In this document: positions 1-8,124 of the stretch, one piece after another
How positions within the stretch are numbered: position 1 is the first letter of the stretch
How the letters are laid out: every line of letters begins with the position of its first letter
NCBI RefSeq assembly: GCF_001428845.1
Contig: NZ_LMIU01000001.1
Coordinates: 1,102,424 to 1,166,423 of the forward strand
From: Achromobacter sp. Root83
GTDB taxonomy: Bacteria; Pseudomonadota; Gammaproteobacteria; Burkholderiales; Burkholderiaceae_B
Direction: 5' to 3'
DNA: 64,000 nt
Position numbers and translations under genes: made by a program
The notes under the pieces: model-generated
Seen by the model: only the letters and a program-made list of their open reading frames with translations
Database searches by the model: none
Told to the model about the DNA's origin: nothing

Positions 1-1
1 C

Positions 2-346
2 GACTACAACGTCGACGTGGACGTCTATGACCCGTGGGTCGACGCCGAGGAAGCCGTGCATGAATACGGCCTGACCCCGGTGAGCCAGCCCGAGGAAGGC
101 AAGTACGACGCCGTCATCCTGGCGGTGGCGCACAACCAGTTCAAGGCCTTGGGCGCGGAGGGCATCCGCAAGCTCGGCAAGGCGCAGCCCGAGGAAGGCA
201 AGTACGACGCCGTCATCCTGGCGGTGGCGCACAACCAGTTCAAGGCCTTGGGCGCGGAGGGCATCCGCAAGCTCGGCAAGGCACAACACATTCTGTACGA
301 CCTGAAGTACGTGCTGTCGCCTGCCGAATCCGATCTGCGTCTGTAA
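2..346 (+). CDS. tviB: UDP-N-acetylglucosamine 6-dehydrogenase, C-terminal fragment (TviB/WbpO type), cut by window start
   Basis: The open frame runs in from before base 1 and ends at TAA 344-346, so only about the last 114 residues are visible. The segment [12 protein letters not shown] followed by [13 protein letters not shown] and a terminal LYDLKYVL...SDLRL is the C-terminal UDP-binding domain of UDP-GlcNAc dehydrogenases such as Salmonella TviB and Pseudomonas WbpO. These oxidise UDP-GlcNAc (or UDP-GalNAc) to the uronic acid with NAD. The reading frame carries an exact 33-residue tandem duplication (see the repeat entry), so the protein is longer than the family norm in this domain. The epimerase starts 11 bases downstream, which fits one operon. 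Family assignment is confident; activity of the duplicated form is unknown. Confidence 0.88.
   Translation, partial: DYNVDVDVYDPWVDAEEAVHEYGLTPVSQPEEGKYDAVILAVAHNQFKALGAEGIRKLGKAQPEEGKYDAVILAVAHNQFKALGAEGIRKLGKAQHILYDLKYVLSPAESDLRL
86..283 (+). repeat. In-frame 99-bp tandem duplication inside the dehydrogenase gene
   Basis: Bases 86-184 and 185-283 are identical except for the final base (GCG at 182-184, GCA at 281-283). Each unit encodes 33 residues beginning [10 protein letters not shown] and ending RKLGKA. Because 99 is a multiple of three the frame stays open to the normal C terminus. The short shared sequence at the junctions (GCGCAG versus GCACAA) fits slippage between direct repeats. 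A mis-assembly or a cultured-strain variant cannot be excluded from sequence alone. Confidence 0.96.
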
Positions 347-357
347 GGGATTTTGCA

Positions 358-1383
358 ATGACCACACGTTTTGAGACCATCACCAAGGAACTGTCCGCCA
401 CGCCGCGCAAGTGGCTGGTGACCGGCTGCGCCGGCTTCATCGGTTCGAACCTGCTGGAAACCTTGCTCAAGCTGGGGCAGTCCGTCACCGGCCTGGACAA
501 CTTCGCCACGGGCCACCGGCGCAACCTGGACGAGGTCCGCGCATCGGTCTCTCCCGAGCAATGGGCGCGCTTCACCTTCGTGGAAGGCGACATCCGCGAT
601 CTGGACGCATGCCGCCGCGCCTCGGAGGGCGTGGACTACGTGCTGCACCAAGCCGCGCTGGGTTCCGTGCCCCGTTCGCTGAATGACCCGATCACCACCA
701 ACGAGGTGAACATCGGCGGCTTCCTGAACATGCTGGTCGCCGCGCGCGACGCCAAGGTGAAGTCGTTTGTTTATGCCGCGTCCAGCTCCACTTACGGCGA
801 CCATCCGGCGCTGCCCAAGGTGGAAGAGAACATCGGCAAGCCCTTGTCGCCTTACGCCGTGACCAAGTACGTCAACGAGTTGTACGCCGACGTGTTCGCC
901 CGGTCCTATGGCTTCGAGACCGTGGGCCTGCGGTACTTCAACGTGTTCGGCAAGCGCCAGGATCCGGACGGCGCCTACGCCGCCGTGATTCCGAAGTGGA
1001 CGGCCGCGATGATTCAGGGCAAGGACGTCACCATCAATGGCGACGGCGAGACCAGCCGCGACTTCTGCTTCGTGGAAAACGCGGTGCAGGCCAACATTCT
1101 GGGCGCGACGGCCGCGCCCGAAGCGCGCAACCAGGTCTACAACGTGGCCGTCAGCGGCCGCAGCACCCTGAACCAGCTTTTCGGTTTTCTGGTGCAGGCC
1201 CTGGGCAACCAGGGCGTGGTGTACGGCAAGCAGCCGGTATATGCCGACTTCCGCGCGGGCGACGTGCGCCATTCGCAGGCCGACGTCAGCAAGGCCGGCC
1301 GGCTGCTGGGCTATGCGCCCACGCATACGGTGCTGCAAGGCCTGGAAGTCGCCATGCCCTGGTACACGCAATTCCTGCGTTGA
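358..1383 (+). CDS. tviC: UDP-N-acetylglucosamine(uronate) 4-epimerase, TviC/WbpP family
   Basis: 341 residues, the usual length for WbpP/TviC extended short-chain dehydrogenases. The Rossmann glycine motif [10 protein letters not shown] is at about residues 22-31, the catalytic serine lies in AASSSTYGD near 142, and the YxxxK pair is YAVTK near 166-170. The enzyme interconverts UDP-GlcNAc(A) and UDP-GalNAc(A) using bound NAD in the cytoplasm. It follows the 6-dehydrogenase by 11 bases with GGGA upstream of its ATG, and the next gene begins almost at its stop codon. Together the two enzymes would supply UDP-GalNAcA for the polysaccharide assembled by the downstream glycosyltransferases. Confidence 0.93.
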   Translation: MTTRFETITKELSATPRKWLVTGCAGFIGSNLLETLLKLGQSVTGLDNFATGHRRNLDEVRASVSPEQWARFTFVEGDIRDLDACRRASEGVDYVLHQAALGSVPRSLNDPITTNEVNIGGFLNMLVAARDAKVKSFVYAASSSTYGDHPALPKVEENIGKPLSPYAVTKYVNELYADVFARSYGFETVGLRYFNVFGKRQDPDGAYAAVIPKWTAAMIQGKDVTINGDGETSRDFCFVENAVQANILGATAAPEARNQVYNVAVSGRSTLNQLFGFLVQALGNQGVVYGKQPVYADFRAGDVRHSQADVSKAGRLLGYAPTHTVLQGLEVAMPWYTQFLR

Positions 1384-1384
1384 T

Positions 1385-2734
1385 TTGAAAGCACTCATCC
1401 GAAAACTCGGCAACATCCACCCGGACCATCAGCGCATCTTCAAAGGCGCTTTCCGGGTGGCCGTGTTTCTGTTGCTGGGCAAGGCCGCCGGCGCCATCAA
1501 GGAGATGGCGGTGGCGTACCGCTACGGCGTCAGCGACGCCGTGGACGCCTATCAGTTCACGATGACCATGGCCACCTGGCTGCCGGTCACGATCGTGGGC
1601 GTGCTGTCGGTGGTGCTGATTCCGGTGCTGGTGCGCCTGCGCCGCGCCGACGGCGCCGAAAGAGAACAATTCATCCGCGAACTGCAGGGATGGGTGGCCG
1701 CGGCCGGTGTCGCGCTGGCCCTCCTGACCTGGTTCGCCTGGCCCTATGTGGCGGACGGGCTGGGCCAGGGGCTGTCCGCCCGCGTGCGCGCAATGACGGG
1801 CGATCTGCTGGTCGCCTTTGCCCCCGTGTCGGCCCTGCTGCTGATCGCCGGCATCAGCGCCGCGCGCCTGCGCGCGCAGGAACGGCACGTCAATACGCTG
1901 CTGGACAGCGTACCCGCGGTGGCGACGCTGGCGTGGGTGATGCTGGCCGTCAGCGCCGATGGCGTCGGGCCGCTGCTGTGGGGAACGCTGGTCGGCTACG
2001 CCATCCAGGCCGTATGGCTTGCCTGGCTGGCGGCGCGCGCCGATGGCGGGTTCTGGGGCGCGCCGCGGCTGACCCTGCGGTCGCCGCATTGGCCCGAACT
2101 GATGAGCGCCGCCGGCGTGATGCTGATTGGCCAGGTGGCGATGAGCTTCGTGGGTCCGCTGGACCAGTACGCCGCCGCCAACCTGGGCGCCAACGCCAAT
2201 GCCACGCTGGGCTACGCCAGCCGGCTGCTGTCGCTGCTGCTGGGCATCGGGGCCGTGTCCGTGGGGCGCGCCGCGCTGCCCGTGCTGGCCGACGTGCAGG
2301 CCCGCGGCGATACCGCGCGCGCGCGCAGCATGGCGCTCAAATGGTCGGTGCTGATGGTGGGTGCGGGCGCCGTCGCGGTTGCCGTGGGCTGGGTGCTGGC
2401 GCCGTGGGGCGTATCGGTGCTGTTCCAGCGCGGCGCCTTCACCGCCGAAAACACCGAGGCCGTCGCGCATGTGCTGCGCTGGGGTCTGTTGCAGCTTCCG
2501 TTCTACTTCGGGGTGCTGATCCTGGTGCAACTGCTGGCCAGCCAGAACCGCTACCGCATCATGGCCGCCATCGCGGTCGCCAATTTTGCGCTGAAGGCCG
2601 CGCTGAATGTCGTGCTGGCGCCCAGGATGGGCGCGGCCGGCATCATGCTGGCGACCAGCCTCATGTATGTGCTGTCCTTCGCCTGCTACCTGGTAGTGGC
2701 GATGCGCAAGGCCGAACCCAGGGAGGCAGATTGA
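1385..2734 (+). CDS. MurJ/MviN-like polysaccharide or lipid-linked oligosaccharide flippase
   Basis: The protein is strongly hydrophobic with many membrane segments and the MOP-superfamily pattern GKAAGAIKEMAVAYRYGVSDAVDAY near the N terminus. GxxxRxxLPVLAD and FFQRGAFT-like segments (here LFQRGAFTAENTEAV) are typical of MviN/MurJ. I place the start at TTG 1385, one base after the epimerase stop, giving 449 residues. A GTG at 1457 is the alternative, but it would cut conserved N-terminal sequence. True MurJ is about 510 residues, so this is a shorter relative. Lying between nucleotide-sugar genes and glycosyltransferases, it probably flips the undecaprenyl-linked repeat unit, replacing a classical Wzx. 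The role is inferred from context. Confidence 0.75.
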   Translation: MKALIRKLGNIHPDHQRIFKGAFRVAVFLLLGKAAGAIKEMAVAYRYGVSDAVDAYQFTMTMATWLPVTIVGVLSVVLIPVLVRLRRADGAEREQFIRELQGWVAAAGVALALLTWFAWPYVADGLGQGLSARVRAMTGDLLVAFAPVSALLLIAGISAARLRAQERHVNTLLDSVPAVATLAWVMLAVSADGVGPLLWGTLVGYAIQAVWLAWLAARADGGFWGAPRLTLRSPHWPELMSAAGVMLIGQVAMSFVGPLDQYAAANLGANANATLGYASRLLSLLLGIGAVSVGRAALPVLADVQARGDTARARSMALKWSVLMVGAGAVAVAVGWVLAPWGVSVLFQRGAFTAENTEAVAHVLRWGLLQLPFYFGVLILVQLLASQNRYRIMAAIAVANFALKAALNVVLAPRMGAAGIMLATSLMYVLSFACYLVVAMRKAEPREAD

Positions 2735-3874
2735 ATGTCCGTAGCCGACTCCGCTCAAGCGACGCGCGTGTTGCTGTTCATCCATTCGCTGCATGGCGGC
2801 GGCGCTGAACGGGTTGCCGCCGATCTGAGCGCCCACTGGGCCGGCATGGGCCGCGAGGTCATGGTCGTGACGCAGGCCGGCGCCGAGGGTGATGTCTACA
2901 CGCTGCATCCCAAGGTCCACCGCGAAATCCTCAATACGGCGGGCGAGGGCGGAGGCCTGCGCGGCATCTGGAGCAATGTGCAGCGCGTGCGCGCCCTGCG
3001 CCGCGTGATCAGGTCCTTCCGGCCCGATATCGTGCTTGGCATGATGACGACGGCGTCCGTGCTTTCCGTGCTGGCCTGCGCTGGCCTGCGCTGCCGCGTG
3101 ATCGCCACCGAACATACGCATCCGCCGTCCCAGACCCTGTCCGGGTTCTGGCAGCGCCTGCGCCGCCTGACCTATCCGCGCGCCGCGCGCGTGGTGGCGC
3201 TGACCCGCGGCACGGCCGACTGGATCGAGCGGCACGTCCCGGGCTCCCGGCTGGCGGTCATCCCCAACCCCGTACACTTTCCGCTGCCGCGCGCCGAACC
3301 CATCCTGACCCCGGTGACGGGCGACGGACGCAAGCGCTTGCTGGCGGTGGGGCGGTTGCACGCGGACAAGGGCTTTGACCTGCTGATCCAGGCCTATGCG
3401 CGCCTGGCGGCATCGCATCCCGACTGGGATCTGGTTATTCTGGGCGAAGGCGACGAACGTCCGGCCCTGGAAGCGCAGGTGCGCGAAGCCGGACTGGAAT
3501 CGCGCATCGCGATGCCCGGGCGCGCCGGCAATGTGGGCGACTGGTACGACAGCGCCCATCTGTATGTGTTGACGTCGCGCTTCGAAGGGCTGTCGAATAC
3601 GCTGCTCGAATCCATGGCCAGCGGACTGGCCGCCGTATCCTTCGATTGCGACACCGGGCCGCGCGAGATCGTGCGTGAAGGCATCGACGGCGTGCTGGTG
3701 CGGCCCAATGGCGATGTGCCCGCCCTGTGCAAGGCGCTGGACGCCGTCATGAGCGATGATGATGGCCGCTTGCGCATGGCGCAGGCAGCGACGGATGTGC
3801 GCGACCGGTTCTCGGCCGCGCGAGTGCTGCGGAAATGGCAGGAAATTTTTGACGGTGTCCGCGGACCGGGCTAG
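2735..3874 (+). CDS. Glycosyltransferase family 4
   Basis: 379 residues with a GT-B layout. The N-terminal acceptor domain opens with HSLHGGGAERVAADLS. The C-terminal nucleotide-sugar domain has GRLHADKGFDLLIQA and the E-x7-E region SRFEGLSNTLLESMASGLAA, followed by DCDTGPREIV, a pattern common in GT4 enzymes adding N-acetylhexosamines or uronic acids. The ATG directly abuts the flippase stop codon (TGA 2732-2734), with GGGAGG upstream as ribosome binding site. It probably adds one sugar of the repeat unit on the inner face of the membrane. Donor and linkage cannot be read from sequence; the position resembles wbpR of the P. aeruginosa O6 cluster. Confidence 0.9.
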   Translation: MSVADSAQATRVLLFIHSLHGGGAERVAADLSAHWAGMGREVMVVTQAGAEGDVYTLHPKVHREILNTAGEGGGLRGIWSNVQRVRALRRVIRSFRPDIVLGMMTTASVLSVLACAGLRCRVIATEHTHPPSQTLSGFWQRLRRLTYPRAARVVALTRGTADWIERHVPGSRLAVIPNPVHFPLPRAEPILTPVTGDGRKRLLAVGRLHADKGFDLLIQAYARLAASHPDWDLVILGEGDERPALEAQVREAGLESRIAMPGRAGNVGDWYDSAHLYVLTSRFEGLSNTLLESMASGLAAVSFDCDTGPREIVREGIDGVLVRPNGDVPALCKALDAVMSDDDGRLRMAQAATDVRDRFSAARVLRKWQEIFDGVRGPG

Positions 3875-3886
3875 GCCCGCGCGGCG

Positions 3887-3902
3887 CACCGTCGCTACGG
3901 TG
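3887..3902 (+). other. Small hairpin in the gap before the amidotransferase gene
   Basis: CACCGT (3887-3892) and ACGGTG (3897-3902) form a 6-bp stem with a 4-base loop in the 45-base gap between two polysaccharide genes. There is no T tract, so it is not an intrinsic terminator. It may be an mRNA processing or pause structure, or chance. Confidence 0.35.
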
Positions 3903-3919
3903 ACCACGAGAACCTCATC

Positions 3920-5851
3920 ATGTGTGGAATAGTCGGAATTTGGGGCCCAATCGGGAACAAGGCGCAGGTGCTGGCGGAAAGCTGCCGCCGCATCCGCCAC
4001 CGCGGGCCGGACAGCAATGGCTTCTGGGAAGACACCGGCGCCGAACTGGCGCTGGCGCACGTCCGCCTGGCGATCCTGGACCTGACCGAAGCGGGCCACC
4101 AGCCCATGACGTCCGCCTGCGGCCGCTATGTGATGGTGTTCAACGGCGAGGTCTACAACCACCTGGACATCCGCAAGCAGCTCGAGCAATCGGCGCTGGC
4201 GCCGTCCTGGCGCGGCCATTCCGACACTGAAACCCTGCTGGCCGGCTTCACCGCGCTGGGTATCGAGGCCACGCTGCAGGCCGCGGTGGGCATGTTCGCC
4301 ATTGCGCTGTGGGACAAGGCGTCGCGCAAGCTTGTGCTGGCCCGCGACCGCATGGGCGAAAAGCCCTTGTATTACGGTTATTCGGGCGCGGAGCTGGTCT
4401 TCGCCTCCGAACTCAAGGGCCTGATGCCGATTCCGGGCTTTGGCCGCAACCTGAACCGCAATGCGCTGGCGTCGTTCATGCGGCACAACTACATTCCGGC
4501 GCCGCAATCCATCTACGAGGGCATCGCCAAGCTGCCGCCGGGCACCTGGGTGGAGTTCACCGCCGACGATACCCGCAGCCGCCGCATGCCCGAGCCGCGC
4601 GTGTACTGGTCGGCGCGCGAGGCCGCCGACACGGCCGCCGGATCCAGGCTGGCGTTCGACTCCGACGCGCAGGCCACGGACGCGCTGGAAGGCGTGCTGT
4701 CCAAGGCCGTCGGCGGACAGATGCTGTCCGACGTGAGCCTGGGCGCATTCCTGTCGGGCGGTATCGATTCCTCGACCATCGTCGCGCTGATGCAGGCGCA
4801 AAGCTCGCAGCCGGTGCGCACCTTCGCCATCGGCTTTCACGAAAAGGGCTACGACGAGGCGCAGCACGCCAAGGCGGTCGCCACGCACCTGGGCACGGAC
4901 CACACCGAGCTTTACGTGACGGCGGACGACGCGCTGGCGGTCGTCCCGTCGCTGGCCGATATGTACGACGAACCGTTCGCGGATTCGTCGCAGATCCCGA
5001 CGTCGCTGGTGACGCGCATGGCGCGCCAGCACGTGACCGTGGCCTTGTCCGGCGACGGCGGCGACGAGCTCTTCGGCGGCTATTCGCGCTACTTCCGCGT
5101 GAACAACTGGTGGCAGCAATGCGAGCGCGTTCCCGCGCTGCTGCGCAAACCGGCGGGCGCGCTGATCAGCGCCACCACCCACCTGCCCGGACGCGGCGCC
5201 TGGCGCGGCAAGGTAGGCAAGCTGGGCGAACTGCTGCGCGCCGACACGCGGGGCGAGTTCTATCGCCTCTTCGTGTCGTACTGGTCGGACCCCGCCCGCG
5301 TCGTGAAGGGCGGTGTGGAACCAGTGTCGGAGTTCGAGCGGGCGATGCAGGGCTCCACCTTCGAATCGATGATGAAGCTGGACACGGTGACTTACCTGCC
5401 CGACGACATCCTGGTCAAGGTGGACCGCGCAGCCATGGCGGTCAGCCTGGAAACGCGCGTGCCGCTGATCGATCACCGCGTGTATGAATTTGCCTGGAGC
5501 CTGCCACATCAGTACAAGGTGCGCGGCAACACGGGCAAGTGGCTGCTGCGTCAGGTGCTGCATCGCCACGTGCCGCAGGCGCTGGTCGACCGCCCCAAGC
5601 GCGGCTTTGCCGTGCCGCTGGCCGCGTGGCTTCGCGGCCCCTTGCGGGAGTGGGCCGATGCGCTGCTGGACCCGGCGCGCCTGCGCCAGGAAGGGTGGTT
5701 CGAACCCGAGCCCATTCTGCGCAAGTGGCGCGAACACACGTCGGGACACCGGAATTGGGACAGCCATCTGTGGGGCGTGCTGATGATGCAGGCCTGGCTG
5801 GACCGCTATCGCGCGGGAATGGACCAAGGGGGATCGATTGGGGGGCGTTGA
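3920..5851 (+). CDS. asnB: Glutamine-dependent asparagine synthetase-like amidotransferase (AsnB/WbpS type)
   Basis: 643 residues, full AsnB length. The N terminus MCGIVGIWG gives the class II glutaminase with Cys2 as nucleophile after Met removal. RHRGPDSNGFW and FNGEVYNH are further glutaminase signatures. The synthetase half begins with the PP-loop LSGGIDSST near residues 277-285 and carries ALSGDGGDELFGGY and KVDRAAMAVSLETRVPLID. Within polysaccharide clusters such enzymes (WbpS, Bordetella WbmE) are thought to amidate uronic acids to uronamides. The dehydrogenase and epimerase genes upstream could make GalNAcA, so GalNAcA amide is the likely product. Free asparagine synthesis is possible but less likely here. 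Confidence 0.88.
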   Translation: MCGIVGIWGPIGNKAQVLAESCRRIRHRGPDSNGFWEDTGAELALAHVRLAILDLTEAGHQPMTSACGRYVMVFNGEVYNHLDIRKQLEQSALAPSWRGHSDTETLLAGFTALGIEATLQAAVGMFAIALWDKASRKLVLARDRMGEKPLYYGYSGAELVFASELKGLMPIPGFGRNLNRNALASFMRHNYIPAPQSIYEGIAKLPPGTWVEFTADDTRSRRMPEPRVYWSAREAADTAAGSRLAFDSDAQATDALEGVLSKAVGGQMLSDVSLGAFLSGGIDSSTIVALMQAQSSQPVRTFAIGFHEKGYDEAQHAKAVATHLGTDHTELYVTADDALAVVPSLADMYDEPFADSSQIPTSLVTRMARQHVTVALSGDGGDELFGGYSRYFRVNNWWQQCERVPALLRKPAGALISATTHLPGRGAWRGKVGKLGELLRADTRGEFYRLFVSYWSDPARVVKGGVEPVSEFERAMQGSTFESMMKLDTVTYLPDDILVKVDRAAMAVSLETRVPLIDHRVYEFAWSLPHQYKVRGNTGKWLLRQVLHRHVPQALVDRPKRGFAVPLAAWLRGPLREWADALLDPARLRQEGWFEPEPILRKWREHTSGHRNWDSHLWGVLMMQAWLDRYRAGMDQGGSIGGR

Positions 5852-5854
5852 CGA

Positions 5855-6970
5855 ATGAAGATATTGATGCTGGTCAGTTCCATGCATGCCGGCGGCGCGG
5901 AAAGAGTGGCCGCGACGCTGGTCAACGCCTGGTCCGAACGCGGGGATACCGTCATCCTGACGCCCACCTACTCGTCCAAGGGAACCTGCTTCTATCCCCT
6001 GTCGGACAAAGTCGAACTGGCATGGCTGGCGGACCTGGCCGGTACGCGGATGTCGGGCCCGATGGCCGCGTTCAGGCGGCTTCGGACCTTGCGCAAGCAC
6101 ATCCGCGACACCAGGCCGGACGTGGTGGTGTCCTTCCTGACCAACGTCAATGTGGCCGCGATCCTGGCCACGCGCGGCTTGCGCGTGCCGCTCATCGTGT
6201 GCGAACGCACCAACCCCGTGGCCGAAACCACGACCGGCAGCGTCTGGCGCAAGCTGCGCCGCATCCTGTATCCGCACGCCGACATGGTGACGGTGCAGGC
6301 GGCGGACACCGCTGGTCCGTTCTCGCGCCAGATACCGGGCATGAAGCGCCTGGCCGTCATTCCCAATCCTTTGCCAGCGCCGCTGCTGGATGCGCCGCGC
6401 GTGCAGCAGCGCGACGACGGCGGACCGCGTGAGCTGCTTGCGATGGGGCGGCTGGTCCCCGACAAGCAGTTCGGTCTGCTGATCGATGTCTTCGCGCAGT
6501 TGGCGCCGCAATTCCCGGACTGGAACCTGCGCATCTGGGGCGAAGGCCCCGAGCGCGGCGCGCTGGAGCAGCAGATCGCCCGGCTGCGCCTGCAGTCCCG
6601 TATCAGCCTGCCCGGGCGCACCGAGGCGCCCTGGGAGGAACTGGCCCGCGGCCAGGCATTCGTGCTGAGCTCGCTGGTCGAGGGCTTTCCCAATGTGCTG
6701 CTGGAAGCCATGTCGCTGGGCCTGCCTTGCGTGGCCTTCGACTGCCCCAGCGGTCCGCGCGAAATGACCCGGGACGGCCAGGACGCGCTGCTCGTTCCGG
6801 CCGGCGACCGCGTTGCGCTGACCGATGCCTTGGAGCGCTTGATGAGCGACGTCTCCCTGCGCCAGCAATTGGGCGTGCGCGGCGCGGCGGCCGTGCGTCA
6901 TCGCTACGCGCTGGCCAGCGTGCTGGGCGAATGGGATGAACTGTTCGAAGCGGTGCGGGAGGGGCGATGA
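5855..6970 (+). CDS. Glycosyltransferase family 4
   Basis: 371 residues. It opens with VSSMHAGGAERVAATLVNAW and has the donor-domain motifs GRLVPDKQFGLLIDVFAQL and SLVEGFPNVLLEAMSLGLP followed by DCPSGPREMTRDG. It is clearly related to the 2735-3874 enzyme, and the two may be ancient duplicates with different acceptors. It starts three bases after the amidotransferase stop and overlaps the next gene by 4 bases (ATGA at 6967-6970), suggesting translational coupling. It is a cytoplasmic-face enzyme of polysaccharide repeat-unit assembly. Donor and linkage are unknown. Confidence 0.9.
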   Translation: MKILMLVSSMHAGGAERVAATLVNAWSERGDTVILTPTYSSKGTCFYPLSDKVELAWLADLAGTRMSGPMAAFRRLRTLRKHIRDTRPDVVVSFLTNVNVAAILATRGLRVPLIVCERTNPVAETTTGSVWRKLRRILYPHADMVTVQAADTAGPFSRQIPGMKRLAVIPNPLPAPLLDAPRVQQRDDGGPRELLAMGRLVPDKQFGLLIDVFAQLAPQFPDWNLRIWGEGPERGALEQQIARLRLQSRISLPGRTEAPWEELARGQAFVLSSLVEGFPNVLLEAMSLGLPCVAFDCPSGPREMTRDGQDALLVPAGDRVALTDALERLMSDVSLRQQLGVRGAAAVRHRYALASVLGEWDELFEAVREGR

Positions 6971-8124
6971 ACGCCCCCGCATTGCGTGTCCTGCATATCA
7001 TCACGGGCCTGGGCCAAGGCGGCGCGGAGTCCGTGCTGTTCCGCCTGGCGACCTATCCCGGCATGGATGTCGAGCACATCGTCGTGTCGCTGACCGACGA
7101 GGGCATCTATGGCGAACGCCTGCGCGCGGCGGGCGTGGCCGTGCACGCGCTGGCCATGAAACGCGGGCGCGTCAGCCTGGCCGGCTTCAGAACCCTGCGC
7201 GGCTTGATCGCCCAGACCCGCCCGGACGCCGTGCAGACCTGGATGTATCACGCCGACCTGATCGGCGGCCTGGCGGCGCGCCTGGCAGGCGTCAAGGCCA
7301 TTGCCTGGGGCATCCGCAATTCCGGCGCGCATCTGGAACGCAGCAGCCGTTCGGCCCGGCTGGTGCTGCGCGCGTGCGCGCTGCTGTCCGGCAGCGTGCC
7401 CAGGGCGATCGTGTGCGCCGCGCAGAACGCGGCGCGCCGCCACGCCGAAAAAGGCTACCGGCGCGACCGCCTGGTGGTGATACCCAACGGCTACGACCTG
7501 TCGCGCTACGCGCCGGATCCGCTGGCGCGCACGCGAGTGCGGGCCCAGTGGGGATTATCCGAGGACGTGCCCGTGATCGGCTGCGTGGCGCGATGGGATC
7601 CGCTCAAGGACCATGCCAATCTGCTGCGCGCCGTGGCCGCGCTGGTGCGCGACGGCCGCGATGCCGGCCTGCGCTGCGTGCTGATCGGACGCGACATGAC
7701 CGAGGGCAACGCGGAGCTCGGCGCGCTGCTCGACAAGCTGGACCTGCGCGACCGCGTCGTGCTGAACGGCCCCAGCGATGATGTGCCCGCCATGATGAAC
7801 GGACTGGACCTGCACGTGCTGTCGAGCTGCGCGGAAGGCTTTCCGAACGTGGTGGCCGAAGCCATGGCTTGCGGGGTCTATTGCGTGGTGACGGACGTCG
7901 GAGACGCGGCCTACATCGTTGGCGATACCGGCGTGGTGGTGCCGCCCGAACAGGCCGAGGCCCTGGCGCGCGGCATCGAGACCGCCTTGGGCGACGTGGC
8001 TGCCCGCGGCCGCGCACGCGCGGGCGAAGCCGGGCGTGCGCGCGTGCTGGAAAACTTCGACCTTGCGCGCATGGCGCAAAGCTATATCGCCGTCTGGCGC
8101 CGTATTTCTGGAGTCCAAGCATGA
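6967..8124 (+). CDS. Glycosyltransferase family 4 (WbpT-like position)
   Basis: 385 residues. The N-terminal ITGLGQGGAESVLFRLATY and QTWMYHADLIGGLAARLAG, then IAWGIRNS, are typical of a GT4 subgroup found in O-antigen clusters. The donor domain carries EGFPNVVAEAMACGVYCVVTD and VVPPEQAEALARGI. ATGA overlaps link it to both neighbours (6967-6970 and 8121-8124). It is more diverged from the other two GT4 enzymes upstream than they are from each other. Function is inferred as one transfer step in repeat-unit synthesis. Confidence 0.9.
   Translation: MNAPALRVLHIITGLGQGGAESVLFRLATYPGMDVEHIVVSLTDEGIYGERLRAAGVAVHALAMKRGRVSLAGFRTLRGLIAQTRPDAVQTWMYHADLIGGLAARLAGVKAIAWGIRNSGAHLERSSRSARLVLRACALLSGSVPRAIVCAAQNAARRHAEKGYRRDRLVVIPNGYDLSRYAPDPLARTRVRAQWGLSEDVPVIGCVARWDPLKDHANLLRAVAALVRDGRDAGLRCVLIGRDMTEGNAELGALLDKLDLRDRVVLNGPSDDVPAMMNGLDLHVLSSCAEGFPNVVAEAMACGVYCVVTDVGDAAYIVGDTGVVVPPEQAEALARGIETALGDVAARGRARAGEAGRARVLENFDLARMAQSYIAVWRRISGVQA

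Noticed and set aside
1286..6982. A 5.7-kb open frame of 1898 codons on the - strand
   Set aside because: It lies antisense to five genes with clear family motifs, and its translation is His/Arg/Gln-rich with no domain. It is the expected shadow of high-GC codon use.
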